Positions 6,516 through 13,914 of a stretch of DNA of 13,914 nucleotides are shown one piece after another (position 1 is the stretch's first letter; every line of letters begins with the position of its first letter). The notes under the pieces are model-generated. The model saw only the letters and a list, made by a program, of their open reading frames with translations, was not told the origin of the DNA and searched no databases. Source of the DNA: Micavibrio aeruginosavorus (lineage in GTDB: Bacteria; Pseudomonadota; Alphaproteobacteria; UBA9219). The position numbers and the translations under genes are program-made. The stretch lies in the NCBI GenBank assembly GCA_020720905.1, contig DYNT01000018.1:1-13914 (forward strand), read 5' to 3'.

Positions 6516-7031
6516 TTATTCCTGCGTCAGAAAAGCGCGTTGAAGGAGGATAAGAATCCAAACGGGTAGAGGAAAAAGAAAAACAGTCAACAGGAATTGA
6601 AGAAAAACAGGCTGAAGAGAAAGCCCTTGCCCCCCCACCCAAGAGACAACAGCCCACTGTGCCACAGACGCCAGCAACGCCACCACAACAAACCCCATCC
6701 ATACAATAGGAAACGCTTGCCCAACAAAAAGACGCCGTTGGCTCAGCACTAATTGATAAAGGGCAAGAAAAAGAAGCGCCGATAACCCTATGGGAAGCAA
6801 CTGCAACAGATCGTTGAAAAGCCCCAACAGAAAGACAAGGAACGGCCGCAGCAAATCCGGCCTATAAATCGCCCAATAATAAATAGCCACAAGGCCCAGC
6901 ATCGGCGCAATGCCGCCCAAGTAAGGCACAGGCAAGACAAGAACGCTTGCCCCGATAAAAATCATCGTTAGGCCAAAGGGCAGCGCGTGACAAATAAAGT
7001 GTCCGCTTTTTTGAAGGAAAGAAGAACTCAT
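6516..7031 (-). CDS. mreD: Rod shape-determining protein MreD
   Basis: A 171-residue, strongly hydrophobic inner-membrane protein with about five predicted membrane segments (roughly residues 15-37, 40-52, 58-92, 100-127 and 137-165) and few charged residues between them. MreD is poorly conserved in sequence; the call rests on length, topology and position between mreC and mrdA. The family acts with MreC to link cytoplasmic MreB to the wall-synthesis enzymes. Its ATG follows the mreC TAA with no intervening base, implying translational coupling. Confidence 0.88.
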   Translation of the reverse strand: MSSSFLQKSGHFICHALPFGLTMIFIGASVLVLPVPYLGGIAPMLGLVAIYYWAIYRPDLLRPFLVFLLGLFNDLLQLLPIGLSALLFLALYQLVLSQRRLFVGQAFPIVWMGFVVVALLASVAQWAVVSWVGGQGLSLQPVFLQFLLTVFLFPLPVWILILLQRAFLTQE

Positions 7032-7928
7032 TTAAGGCGCAGAAAAAGAGGCCGACATCTTGGCCGCCATGGGATTAAACGCCCCGCCCGTCAAATTAAA
7101 GTCGATCAAGCGCACCTGATTAATGCGCCCTATCGAGGCCAACGGTGTCACTTCAAACTCACCATGGTCAAAACGAGAAACAATGCCAACAGGAACATTC
7201 GGCGGGAAAATACCGCCATGTCCCGATGTCATCACGCGTGTGCCAACTTTAACATCCGCTTCTTGGGGTAAATACAGAAGGTGGGTTTTCCCCGTATTAT
7301 GACCCGCTAAAATAGCATGATCCCCCGTCCCCATCAAAACCACAGGAAGGCGCGAGTTCATATCAGTAATCAAAAGAATGCGAGAGGTCCACTCCCCCAC
7401 TTCAATAACGCGCCCGACTAAGGCATCCCCTGTCATGGCCGCCATGCCCTCACGAACGCCATCCTGCCGCCCTGCGGTTACAATCAATGAGCGCACAAAC
7501 GCGCCGCCTGTATCGGCAATCACCCGCGCTGTCACAAAAGCCAACGCAGGCTCAGCCTTATAATGGAGCAAGCCGCGCAATTCCTTATTCTCACTTTCAA
7601 GAGCCAACGCCGCGTTTTGCCAACGCACAAGGCCTGCGTTTTCAGTGCGAAGACGCGCATTTTCATCAAGAAGGCTGCGGTAAGATTGCAGGCGGGCTGT
7701 CACCGTCTCCACCATGGCCAAAGGCCGCGCCACAACATCCAACACAGGGGCCATGGTGTCGATAATCTGAACCCTAGCCCTTTGCATAACAACAGGTTGC
7801 GCCTGGCCAAAAACCAAAAGCCCCAAGGAAAGGCTTAAAAAAAGCGCATAAGAGAATCGATAAACAACGGCTCGCCATGATAAAGCTGCCGTATAAACCC
7901 ATCCCGATTGACGCTTTGGAGCCAACAT
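7032..7928 (-). CDS. mreC: Rod shape-determining protein MreC
   Basis: A 298-residue bitopic inner-membrane protein, the periplasmic scaffold of the elongasome. It has a basic N-terminal tail, one membrane segment at about 21-42, and a coiled-coil stretch at about 70-115 (LLDENARLRTENAGL and ALESENKELRGLL). A beta-rich C-terminal domain follows, with the typical MreC features VIADTGGAFVRSLIVTAG and GRVIEVGEWTSRILLITD. The ATG at 7928 is directly preceded by AAGGA, unusually close for a Shine-Dalgarno, but no better start is visible. mreB, normally just upstream, is not in the window; an 87-bp AT-rich gap separates mreC from the SPOR-domain gene, so a promoter could lie there. Confidence 0.95.
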   Translation of the reverse strand: MLAPKRQSGWVYTAALSWRAVVYRFSYALFLSLSLGLLVFGQAQPVVMQRARVQIIDTMAPVLDVVARPLAMVETVTARLQSYRSLLDENARLRTENAGLVRWQNAALALESENKELRGLLHYKAEPALAFVTARVIADTGGAFVRSLIVTAGRQDGVREGMAAMTGDALVGRVIEVGEWTSRILLITDMNSRLPVVLMGTGDHAILAGHNTGKTHLLYLPQEADVKVGTRVMTSGHGGIFPPNVPVGIVSRFDHGEFEVTPLASIGRINQVRLIDFNLTGGAFNPMAAKMSASFSAP

Positions 7929-8015
7929 TCCTTTATTTTCCGAGACTTATAGTTGTTTTTATTGTGTGAGAGAGACTTTAAAGGATTTGACGAAAAAGAC
8001 AAATGGAATTTTGGC

Positions 8016-9029
8016 CTATCTCACCACCAAACAACTGGCTTTTTGTTTTGCTAACGTGGCGCACATCGCTTTGGCTTTTGCCTCACTCACAGGGCTGCTG
8101 ATAAGGCGATAGTAAACGCCTTTTGCGCCTAAATCCGCCCGCACAACACGCAAAGACGCGCCATCCAAAACACCGGCATATTTGGACTGGTACTTTTGAA
8201 GCTCACGCTGCGCCGTTGCCTCATCAGGGAAAGAGGCCAACTGCACCGCTGCCCCTTTTCCTGCCATAGGCGCTGCCGTTGTCGCGGGTATCGCTACAGC
8301 CTCTTTCTTAGGATCATCCTCTGCCGTTCCTGCTGAGGGAACCTCCCCTGTCGTGAATAGCGCCGCTGGAAGCCGCGCCACCGGAGCCTCAGCCTTTACA
8401 GCGGCCTCTTGCTTGTTCTTAACTTTTACAGGAGGTTGAGCCTCTTTTTTAACAGGTTCCTTAAGGGCGACAGGCTTGGCCTCTTCATTCTTAACGAGTT
8501 CTTTCTTTGGCTCTTCCGGCGCAGGGACGGCAACAGAAGGCGCTGGCTCTGGCAAGGCCGCTTCACTCACAGCGGGTGGCAGCTCCTCCGAAGCAGGGGG
8601 CGGCGCGGGGGCGGCCTCAACCTGCTGCACCGCAGCAGGGGGTGCGGCGGGGACAGGCGCAGGAACGGGCGTTTCAGGTGGCGGCAAAAGTTGTTCAGCC
8701 CCGCCTGTGGAAGGCGATGGCGCGCCGCTTTTTTGATCAAGCTGCTGAAACACCGCTACGTCTTGATGCGGAATATCGATGCCACCGGGTTGTTCAGGGC
8801 GTTCTTTAATGGGTCTTTTGGCCTGAATGGTTGGGATTTCCTGTGGCGCGTCGGTTGAATCCGACCCCATCCCGTTGATCAAAGCGCCCCCGATCACGGC
8901 CACGATCAGCAGCCCCGCGATCAGCACAATACGGCGCGGCGTGATAAGCGGCGCGGCTTCGCTACGGCGAGCATAATCCGAGCGCACAGGACGCTGCGCG
9001 AACAATTCAGGCGGTGATTGTCTCGTCAT
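8016..9029 (-). CDS. SPOR-domain protein, membrane-anchored, Ala/Pro-rich linker
   Basis: A 337-residue protein with a cytoplasmic basic N-terminus, one membrane segment (about 33-53), a long low-complexity Ala/Pro/Glu/Lys linker (about 60-250) and a C-terminal SPOR domain (about 260-337, starting AAVQLASFPDEATAQREL). SPOR domains bind denuded glycan strands at the division septum, so a periplasmic role in division or peptidoglycan remodelling is likely. The domain has two Cys residues near its end (KAMCATLAKQKASC) that could form a disulfide. The ATG at 9029 overlaps the 3' end of argS by 23 bp, indicating co-transcription and probably coupled translation; an SPOR gene after argS is a common alphaproteobacterial order. 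The partner and exact function are not evident, so no symbol is given. Confidence 0.88.
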   Translation of the reverse strand: MTRQSPPELFAQRPVRSDYARRSEAAPLITPRRIVLIAGLLIVAVIGGALINGMGSDSTDAPQEIPTIQAKRPIKERPEQPGGIDIPHQDVAVFQQLDQKSGAPSPSTGGAEQLLPPPETPVPAPVPAAPPAAVQQVEAAPAPPPASEELPPAVSEAALPEPAPSVAVPAPEEPKKELVKNEEAKPVALKEPVKKEAQPPVKVKNKQEAAVKAEAPVARLPAALFTTGEVPSAGTAEDDPKKEAVAIPATTAAPMAGKGAAVQLASFPDEATAQRELQKYQSKYAGVLDGASLRVVRADLGAKGVYYRLISSPVSEAKAKAMCATLAKQKASCLVVR

Positions 9030-10782
9030 TCTTCATCTCCTCTAAAGCCTCGCAGCCCATCACGGCAAGGCCACTGGCTAAAACCGTTTGCACCGCTTTG
9101 ACAAGCGCCATTTTGGTGCGCGTCAAGTCGGGTTGATCCGTCATGATAAAGCGCAGCGCGGCATTGTCGTTGCCTTTATTCCAAAATCCATGAAAAGCCG
9201 CTGCCGTCTCTAACAGGAAAAACGCGATGCGGTGAGGCTCTTGCGCTATCGCCGCCGCCTCAACCGCACGCGGCCATCCCGCAAGGGCACGGATCAGCGC
9301 GATTTCCTCTGGTTCCTTAAGCGCCGACAAATCAAGCCGCGCCAGCGCTTGCGCCGAGGCGTCAAGGTCAGGGATCATCGCCGCCGCATTGCGCAGGACA
9401 GAGCAACACCGCGCATGCGCATACTGCACATAAAACACGGGATTGTCGCGTGTCGTCTCCACGACTTTGGCAAAGTCAAACTCTAATTCAGAATCCGGCG
9501 CGCGGGTTAGCATGAAAAAACGAACCGCGCCGACGCCGACTTGCTCCACCATTTCGCGCAGCGTGATAAGGTTGCCGGAACGCTTAGAAAGTTTAACGGG
9601 CACGCCATTCTTATAGATTTTGACGATGTTGTTAAAGATCACCTCAAGGCGCGCCGTCCCATTCGAAAAGGCCGCCACGCAAGGCCGCAACCGCTCCAGA
9701 TAACCACCATGATCCGTTCCCAGAATGTTGATCATGTACTGAAAGCCGCGCTGCACTTTGTCATAGTGATAGGCCATATCGGGCATCACATACGCCCACG
9801 TCCCATCGCGCTTTTTAAGTGGGCGATCCACATCATCGCCAAATTGGCTAGAGCGGAAAAGTGTGAGGGGCACAGGTTCCCAATCCGCCATTTCCTTGCC
9901 ACGCGGCGGCGGCAGCGTGCCAACATAGATCAAGCCTTTTTCATCCAAAATCTTATAGACCTTATCCAGAGTGCCATCTTCAACGATCACGCGCTCATTC
10001 GTGAACACATCGTGCTTAATCCCGATCAGCGCCAAGTCTTCCTTAATCGCCTCAATCATATAATCGCAAGCAAAGCGCCTTACGGGCGCAAGCCATATCT
10101 CTTCAGGTTGACCAAGCCACTTATCGCCATCACGCTTGACGAGCGCCGCCGCGACTTCCTTCAGATACTCCCCCGGATAAAAGCCTTCAGGGATCGCACC
10201 GATGTCCTCGCCTAAAACCTCGCGATAGCGCAAATGCGTTGTTTTGGCGAGTACATCAATCTGCGTGCCCGCATCGTTCATATAGTACTCACGCGTCACG
10301 TCATAACCCGCCTTGGTCAAAAGGCGGCACAGCGTATCGCCAAGCACAGCGCCGCGCACATGCCCCGCGTGCATGGGTCCCGTGGGGTTGGCCGAGACGA
10401 ACTCCACATTCACCTTTTGCTTTTGCCCCAGATTGCTGTCGCCATAGGCAAGGCCAGCAGTCAGAATCTCTTTGACCTCGCCCTGCCATGCCTCTGGCTT
10501 CAGGCGCAGATTGATAAATCCGTGTCCTGCAATGGCCACGCTCTCCACCATTGGCAAAGCTTCCAGCTTGGGCTTGATCAACGCAGCAATCGCACGCGGC
10601 GGCTTGCCCGCCAGCTTGGTGAGAGTCATCGCGGCGTTCGTCGCCATATCGCCATGCGCGGGGTCACGCGGCGGCTCTACCACAAAGGCAGGCAGCGGCG
10701 CGGTGAGCGTCAACGCGCCCTCCTCCACCAAAGAGGCAAGAATATCGGCAACAGACGCTTGGACAGTTTTAAAAATGGACAC
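9007..10782 (-). CDS. argS: Arginyl-tRNA synthetase
   Basis: Class I synthetase charging tRNA-Arg with arginine in the cytoplasm. The 591-residue protein has the N-terminal Add-1 domain (about 1-110), the HIGH-type motif HAGH at 138-141 in ANPTGPMHAGHVRG, and the KMSKS-type loop KLSKRSGN at 397-404. A C-terminal anticodon-binding helical domain follows (FYVQYAHARCCSVLRNAA onward). Size is normal. The start is GTG at 10782, with GGGAG 10 nt upstream; the conserved N-terminus fits this start. It is the first gene of the minus-strand series and overlaps the SPOR gene at its 3' end. It stops with TGA, which shows that TGA is a true stop in this genome. Confidence 0.97.
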   Translation of the reverse strand: MSIFKTVQASVADILASLVEEGALTLTAPLPAFVVEPPRDPAHGDMATNAAMTLTKLAGKPPRAIAALIKPKLEALPMVESVAIAGHGFINLRLKPEAWQGEVKEILTAGLAYGDSNLGQKQKVNVEFVSANPTGPMHAGHVRGAVLGDTLCRLLTKAGYDVTREYYMNDAGTQIDVLAKTTHLRYREVLGEDIGAIPEGFYPGEYLKEVAAALVKRDGDKWLGQPEEIWLAPVRRFACDYMIEAIKEDLALIGIKHDVFTNERVIVEDGTLDKVYKILDEKGLIYVGTLPPPRGKEMADWEPVPLTLFRSSQFGDDVDRPLKKRDGTWAYVMPDMAYHYDKVQRGFQYMINILGTDHGGYLERLRPCVAAFSNGTARLEVIFNNIVKIYKNGVPVKLSKRSGNLITLREMVEQVGVGAVRFFMLTRAPDSELEFDFAKVVETTRDNPVFYVQYAHARCCSVLRNAAAMIPDLDASAQALARLDLSALKEPEEIALIRALAGWPRAVEAAAIAQEPHRIAFFLLETAAAFHGFWNKGNDNAALRFIMTDQPDLTRTKMALVKAVQTVLASGLAVMGCEALEEMKNDETITA

Positions 10783-10987
10783 GAAAAAGACACTCCCTCA
10801 ACGGATTAAATTAAACAACGATAGGCCTGCTTTTGCGATATCGTCGGAGGGCAAGGACGAAGGGCATGGGAACATTTCCGATAAACTGTTAGCATTAGGG
10901 AAGCTTACCCCACCTTGTCGGTCGCATTCAAGGCGTTATAAAAGCCCAACCCCGCCTTCGTTATTTCCTTTTGATTTTTAACCATGC

Positions 10988-10996
10988 TGGTATAGA
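10988..10996 (+). promoter_or_regulatory. Candidate extended -10 promoter for the secreted lysine-rich protein
   Basis: TGGTATAGA carries a TGn extension before a TATAGA -10 box, 45 nt before the ATG at 11041. A TTGATT upstream is only 14 bp away, too close for a normal -35, so an extended -10 type is the better reading. The remainder of the 258-bp spacer between argS and this gene shows no RNA gene or clear regulatory site. Confidence 0.33.
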
Positions 10997-11040
10997 CTTC
11001 ACGGGACACTCAACCCTTTCCGATTCACGGAGAAAAACAA

Positions 11041-11529
11041 ATGCGAGCACTTTTACTTGCCGCCATGACGGCCTTTTTAATGATCCCTCCCTCTTTTGCT
11101 CAAACAAGCGAAAGCCTTCTTACGCCACCAGAGCCAGCGGCGGCTCCTGCCGTGATTGAACAGGCGGCTGAGCCTGTTGCTCAAACGCCCCCGACCGTTT
11201 CCTCAAAAGCGACAAAAACAGTCAAAAAAGAGGTCAAAAAAGCGCATAAAAAGCACCAAAAAGCCACCAAAAAAGCCGTAAAAAAGACAGCCCCAAAACA
11301 CGCCAGCAAGAAAAGCGGCAAGAAAGCGGCCAAGGCTTCCTCTCCCAAGCACAACTATTTCTACAGCCCTCAAACGGCGCAAAGAGAGTCCATTATAAAA
11401 GATCGCTATTTTCCGCCTGAACAGGAAGAAACAACCTCTTTTATCGAAGAGGGTCATGTTGTCCAAGCTGGCGGCGTGAATGCGCCCCTTTATTCCAGCA
11501 ATGGCTCATTCGTCACGTTCGGCCAATAA
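11041..11529 (+). CDS. Secreted lysine-rich protein of unknown function
   Basis: A 162-residue protein of no family I recognise. A signal peptide is clear: MRALLLAAMTAFLMIPPSFA with likely signal peptidase I cleavage after Ala20. Then come a Pro/Ala-rich segment (about 21-55), a highly basic low-complexity stretch (56-104, 20 lysines plus several His, in KKA/KKT-type units resembling histone H1 tails) and a non-repetitive C-terminus (105-162) rich in Tyr, Phe and Gly that ends FVTFGQ. A good Shine-Dalgarno (GGAG, 9 nt upstream) and its own terminator support a real single-gene unit. An export signal together with a polycation suggests binding to an acidic envelope polymer such as LPS, peptidoglycan or extracellular DNA; this is inference. 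The simple Lys-rich composition makes similarity searches unreliable, so the C-terminal 58 residues are the part to compare. Confidence 0.8.
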   Translation: MRALLLAAMTAFLMIPPSFAQTSESLLTPPEPAAAPAVIEQAAEPVAQTPPTVSSKATKTVKKEVKKAHKKHQKATKKAVKKTAPKHASKKSGKKAAKASSPKHNYFYSPQTAQRESIIKDRYFPPEQEETTSFIEEGHVVQAGGVNAPLYSSNGSFVTFGQ

Positions 11530-11554
11530 GCCCTAACCTTTTCGTACCAAGAAT

Positions 11555-11595
11555 AAGCGTCATGGCCTTAAAACAAGGGCATGGCGCTTTTTTTT
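11555..11595 (+). terminator. Rho-independent terminator after the secreted protein gene
   Basis: A 15-bp stem (AAGCGTCATGGCCTT with AAGGGCATGGCGCTT, one mismatch and one G-U pair) closes a five-base loop and runs into eight T residues. It begins 26 nt past the stop codon at 11529 and separates this gene from ychF. Confidence 0.88.
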
Positions 11596-11662
11596 GATTA
11601 GACCAGCCCCTCTTCATCCTCTATAACCCCCTTTTTCAGCCTTATAGGACACAGAATCAATC

Positions 11663-12769
11663 ATGGGTTTCAATTGCGGTATTGTCGGGTTGCCGAATGT
11701 CGGCAAGTCAACGCTTTTCAACGCGCTCACCGCCACGGCGGCGGCGCAGGCAGCGAATTATCCTTTCTGCACGATTGAGCCGAACGTCGGGCGCGTCGGC
11801 GTACCAGATCCGCGCCTTGATAAGCTCGCCACCATCGCAGGGTCTGCCAAAATTATCCCGACGCAATTGGAGTTTGTGGATATCGCGGGGCTTGTGCGCG
11901 GCGCGGCCAAAGGCGAAGGCCTTGGTAATAAATTTCTTGCCCACATTCGCGAGGTGGACGCGATCATCCACGTTCTGCGCTGTTTTGAAGATGGCGACAT
12001 CACGCACGTTGAAAACTCTATCGATCCCATCCGCGACGCAGAAACCGTTGAGACGGAATTGATGCTGGCGGATATGGAGAGCCTTGAAAACCGCGTCTAT
12101 AAAGCCCAAAAACTCGCCAAAAGCGGCGATCAGGATTCCAAAGACCAACTGGCGGTGATGGAGCCTGCGCTTAAACTCTTGCAAGACGGCAAGCCTGCGC
12201 GTGATTTGTTCAAAACGCTGCCGCCCGATCAGGCGCTTATCCTCAAACGCTTGCAACTGGTCACGGCCAAACCCGTTTTATATATTGCAAACGTGGCGGA
12301 ATCCGATGCGGCCACAGGTAACGCGCTTTCTGAAAAAGTCGCTGCCAAGGCCAAAGCCGAAGGCACGCAAAGCGTCGTGATCGCAGCCGCCATCGAAGCA
12401 GAAGTTTCGGTTCTTGCCAGCGAGGATGACAAAAAAGAGTTTCTGGATGCTCTGGGTCTTGATGAAGCGGGCCTGAATAAAATTATTCGCGCAGGCTATC
12501 AAAGCCTAGACCTGCTGACGTTCTTTACCGTGGGACCCAAGGAAGCGCGGGCGTGGACGGTACGCCGAGGCTCCACCGCCCCCAACGCGGCGGGCGTGAT
12601 CCACACGGATTTTGAGCGTGGTTTTATCAAGGCCGAAACCATCGACTATGATTCCTTTGTGGCGTTCGGCGGCGAAGCAGGCGCGCGCGAAGCTGGCAAA
12701 CTCCGCCAAGAAGGTAAAGAGTATATCGTCCACGATGGCGATATCTTCCACTTCAGATTTAACGTCTAA
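11663..12769 (+). CDS. ychF: Redox-regulated NTPase YchF (Obg/OLA1 family)
   Basis: A universally conserved cytoplasmic P-loop NTPase that binds the ribosome; members usually prefer ATP over GTP. The 368-residue protein has the Walker A motif GLPNVGKS (9-16), the switch/G3 region with DIAGLVRGAAKGEGLGNKFL, and the G4 position read as NVAE in place of NKxD, the change linked to loss of GTP preference in this family. A helical insert (about 130-200) and a C-terminal TGS domain (FFTVGPKEARAWTVRRG onward) end in the family-typical GDIFHFRFNV. Length is normal. The ATG at 11663 is supported by MGFNCGIVGLPNVGKST; the ribosome site is weak. pth, a common upstream neighbour, is absent. The gene end is intact although an integrase follows 189 bp downstream. 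Confidence 0.97.
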   Translation: MGFNCGIVGLPNVGKSTLFNALTATAAAQAANYPFCTIEPNVGRVGVPDPRLDKLATIAGSAKIIPTQLEFVDIAGLVRGAAKGEGLGNKFLAHIREVDAIIHVLRCFEDGDITHVENSIDPIRDAETVETELMLADMESLENRVYKAQKLAKSGDQDSKDQLAVMEPALKLLQDGKPARDLFKTLPPDQALILKRLQLVTAKPVLYIANVAESDAATGNALSEKVAAKAKAEGTQSVVIAAAIEAEVSVLASEDDKKEFLDALGLDEAGLNKIIRAGYQSLDLLTFFTVGPKEARAWTVRRGSTAPNAAGVIHTDFERGFIKAETIDYDSFVAFGGEAGAREAGKLRQEGKEYIVHDGDIFHFRFNV

Positions 12770-12885
12770 ACCACCGTCGTTATTTCATGGCATTTCAGGA
12801 CGGATCATAACAGGTAAACTCTGTTTATTATAAATAGGTTATTGCTCCACAGGGACTCATTACCACTCTTGCCACCTCAGAATAA

Positions 12886-12940
12886 ACCGGGTATGCTACC
12901 GGGTATAGCTTGAAGTTTCCCAGTTTAAATACCGAGTATA
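12886..12940. repeat. Three short direct repeats upstream of the integrase
   Basis: ACCGGGTATG (12886-12895), ACCGGGTATA (12898-12907) and ACCGAGTATA (12931-12940) are direct copies of ACCGRGTATR; the first two are 12 bp apart, the third 33 bp further. They lie 19-73 bp before the integrase ATG, where integrase or excisionase arm sites, or an operator, would be expected. The position suggests autoregulation or directionality control; this is inference. Confidence 0.5.
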
Positions 12941-12958
12941 ACAGCGAGAGGTAGCGGG

Positions 12959-13914
12959 ATGCTTACAGAAACCCAGTGCAGAAATGCAAAATCGTCAGAG
13001 AAGCCCTATAGGTTGGCAGACAGCAGAGGCCTTTATTTGGAGATCAAGCCCAACGGGATAAAGGCTTGGCGGTATCGCTTCGAGCTTTCCCATGAGGGGA
13101 AGCGTAAAGAGAGCATGTTCGCTATTGGCGAGTATGCCTATGTCACTGGAAAAGAGGCCGAAGAAGAAGCCCAAATCAGGCGCAATGGTGGACGCTTCAC
13201 CTCAGCTGAGGCACGCAAAGAACGCGACCGGGCAAGAGCTATGGTCAAACAAGGGATCAACCCGGCGCATAATCGCCAACTTGACCGGATCAAGTGAGAA
13301 AACGAGTTCGCCAATACCTTTGAGGCCGTAGGGCGCAAGTGGATCACCTTGCGAGACTGGGAAGAGATCACAAAGAAACGGCGGCTTAACATGCTGGAAC
13401 GGGTCGTCTTTCCCAGTATTGGCGCACTGCCCATCCGACAAGTTACCTCGCTACACATTCTCGATATTCTCAAAAAAGCCGACAAAAACAATGGGGCATC
13501 CGTCAAGGACGAAGCCAAACGCACTATGTCTGCCATTTTTGAGTTTGCCATTGCCAATCTTATGGTTGAGGCTGACCCGGTTTATCCCGTTCGACGCGCC
13601 CTCCCCTCAAACAAAACCCAGCACAAACGCCCCATGCCCCCAGATGAGATTGGCGAGTTCATGCGCGACCTAGCCGGATATGAACGCAACTTTCAAATTG
13701 TTTCCGCCTTTAAGTTTATGTGGCTCACCCTCAGTCGCCCGAATGAGGCTATGGGGGTGCGCTGGGATGAACTTGATCTTGATGCCGCTATTTGGCGCAT
13801 TCCAGCCAAACGCATGAAAAAGCGCAAAGAGCATATTGTCCCTTTGCCGACGCAAGCCATTTGGTGGCGTGCGCGCGCAAACAAACTTCGATATCGCGCA
13901 AACTTTCACGGAAG
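12959..13914 (+). pseudogene. P4-type tyrosine recombinase (integrase), interrupted by in-frame TGA, incomplete at window end
   Basis: Site-specific integrase of the DUF4102/P4 type, used by genomic islands and prophages. The N-terminal arm-binding domain starts MLTETQCRNAKSSEKPYRLA and has the typical GLYLEIKPNGIKAWRYRF. Codon 113 is TGA (13295-13297), yet the same frame continues past it as ENEFANTFEAVGRKWI, the usual linker into the SAM-like core-binding domain. The catalytic domain then begins with the first active-site Arg in LTLSRPNEAMGVRWDELDLD and the conserved RIPAKRMKKRKEHIVPLP. One CGA-to-TGA change would explain the stop. The later HxxR and Tyr residues lie beyond the window. From about 13860 the translation (QAIWWRARANKLRY) no longer resembles the family, hinting at further damage or an insertion. 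GAGAGG 10 nt before the ATG is a good ribosome site. No tRNA is visible nearby as attachment site. Confidence 0.82.

Noticed and set aside
8409..8858. Plus-strand open frames opposite the SPOR gene, Gly/Ala/Arg-rich
   Set aside because: They arise from the GC-rich Ala/Pro linker coding sequence and show only low complexity.
9541..10215. Long plus-strand open frame (224 codons) opposite argS
   Set aside because: It lies wholly inside argS, which has full motif support; the translation shows no recognisable domain and the frame is an antisense shadow.
10783..11040. tRNA, riboswitch or T-box leader upstream of argS
   Set aside because: No cloverleaf, T-box or specifier-like structure is visible on either strand; only a small CGATATCG palindrome.
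13295..13297. TGA read as a sense codon (recoding or selenocysteine)
   Set aside because: TGA is the natural stop of dgt and argS here, and family alignment expects an ordinary residue; a nonsense mutation is simpler.

Overview
The window looks like a chromosomal segment of a Gram-negative bacterium, most likely an alphaproteobacterium. The evidence is an lpxC gene (lipid A synthesis), an argS gene overlapping a SPOR-domain gene with dgt and xth in the same neighbourhood (an order I associate with alphaproteobacteria), a CarD/CdnL-type regulator, and an Ala/Pro-rich membrane-anchored SPOR protein. I cannot name the genus. Base composition is moderate, and TAA, TAG and TGA all serve as ordinary stops, so the standard bacterial code applies.

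Left part (1-2841): dgt (dNTP triphosphohydrolase) on the minus strand is divergent from xth (exonuclease III) on the plus strand. This is the repeat-rich part of the window. Two 115-bp copies of a MITE-like palindromic element, differing at one base, flank xth in opposite orientation. Several smaller palindromes of the dispersed-repeat type fill the spacers. No transposase is present. Positions 1-274 hold no gene, only an imperfect palindrome.

Centre (2842-10782): seven minus-strand genes, read right to left as argS, a SPOR-domain protein, mreC, mreD, mrdA (PBP2), lpxC and carD. The mreC-mreD-mrdA block directs lateral-wall peptidoglycan synthesis, the SPOR protein probably binds septal peptidoglycan, and lpxC commits precursors to lipid A, so most of the cluster serves the envelope. 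mreB and rodA, the usual partners at the two ends of such a cluster, are absent here. carD has its own candidate promoter and a strong intrinsic terminator.

Right part (10783-13914): a small secreted lysine-rich protein of unknown function with its own terminator, then ychF (a universally conserved translation-associated NTPase), both on the plus strand. At the right edge is a P4-type tyrosine integrase with an in-frame TGA after codon 112. It runs off the window and is preceded by three short direct repeats. It probably marks the edge of an integrated element lying to the right.

Most of the window is housekeeping and I do not see a convincing new multi-gene system. The most notable signals are the inverted MITE pair around xth, the broken integrase with its upstream repeats, and the secreted lysine-rich protein.
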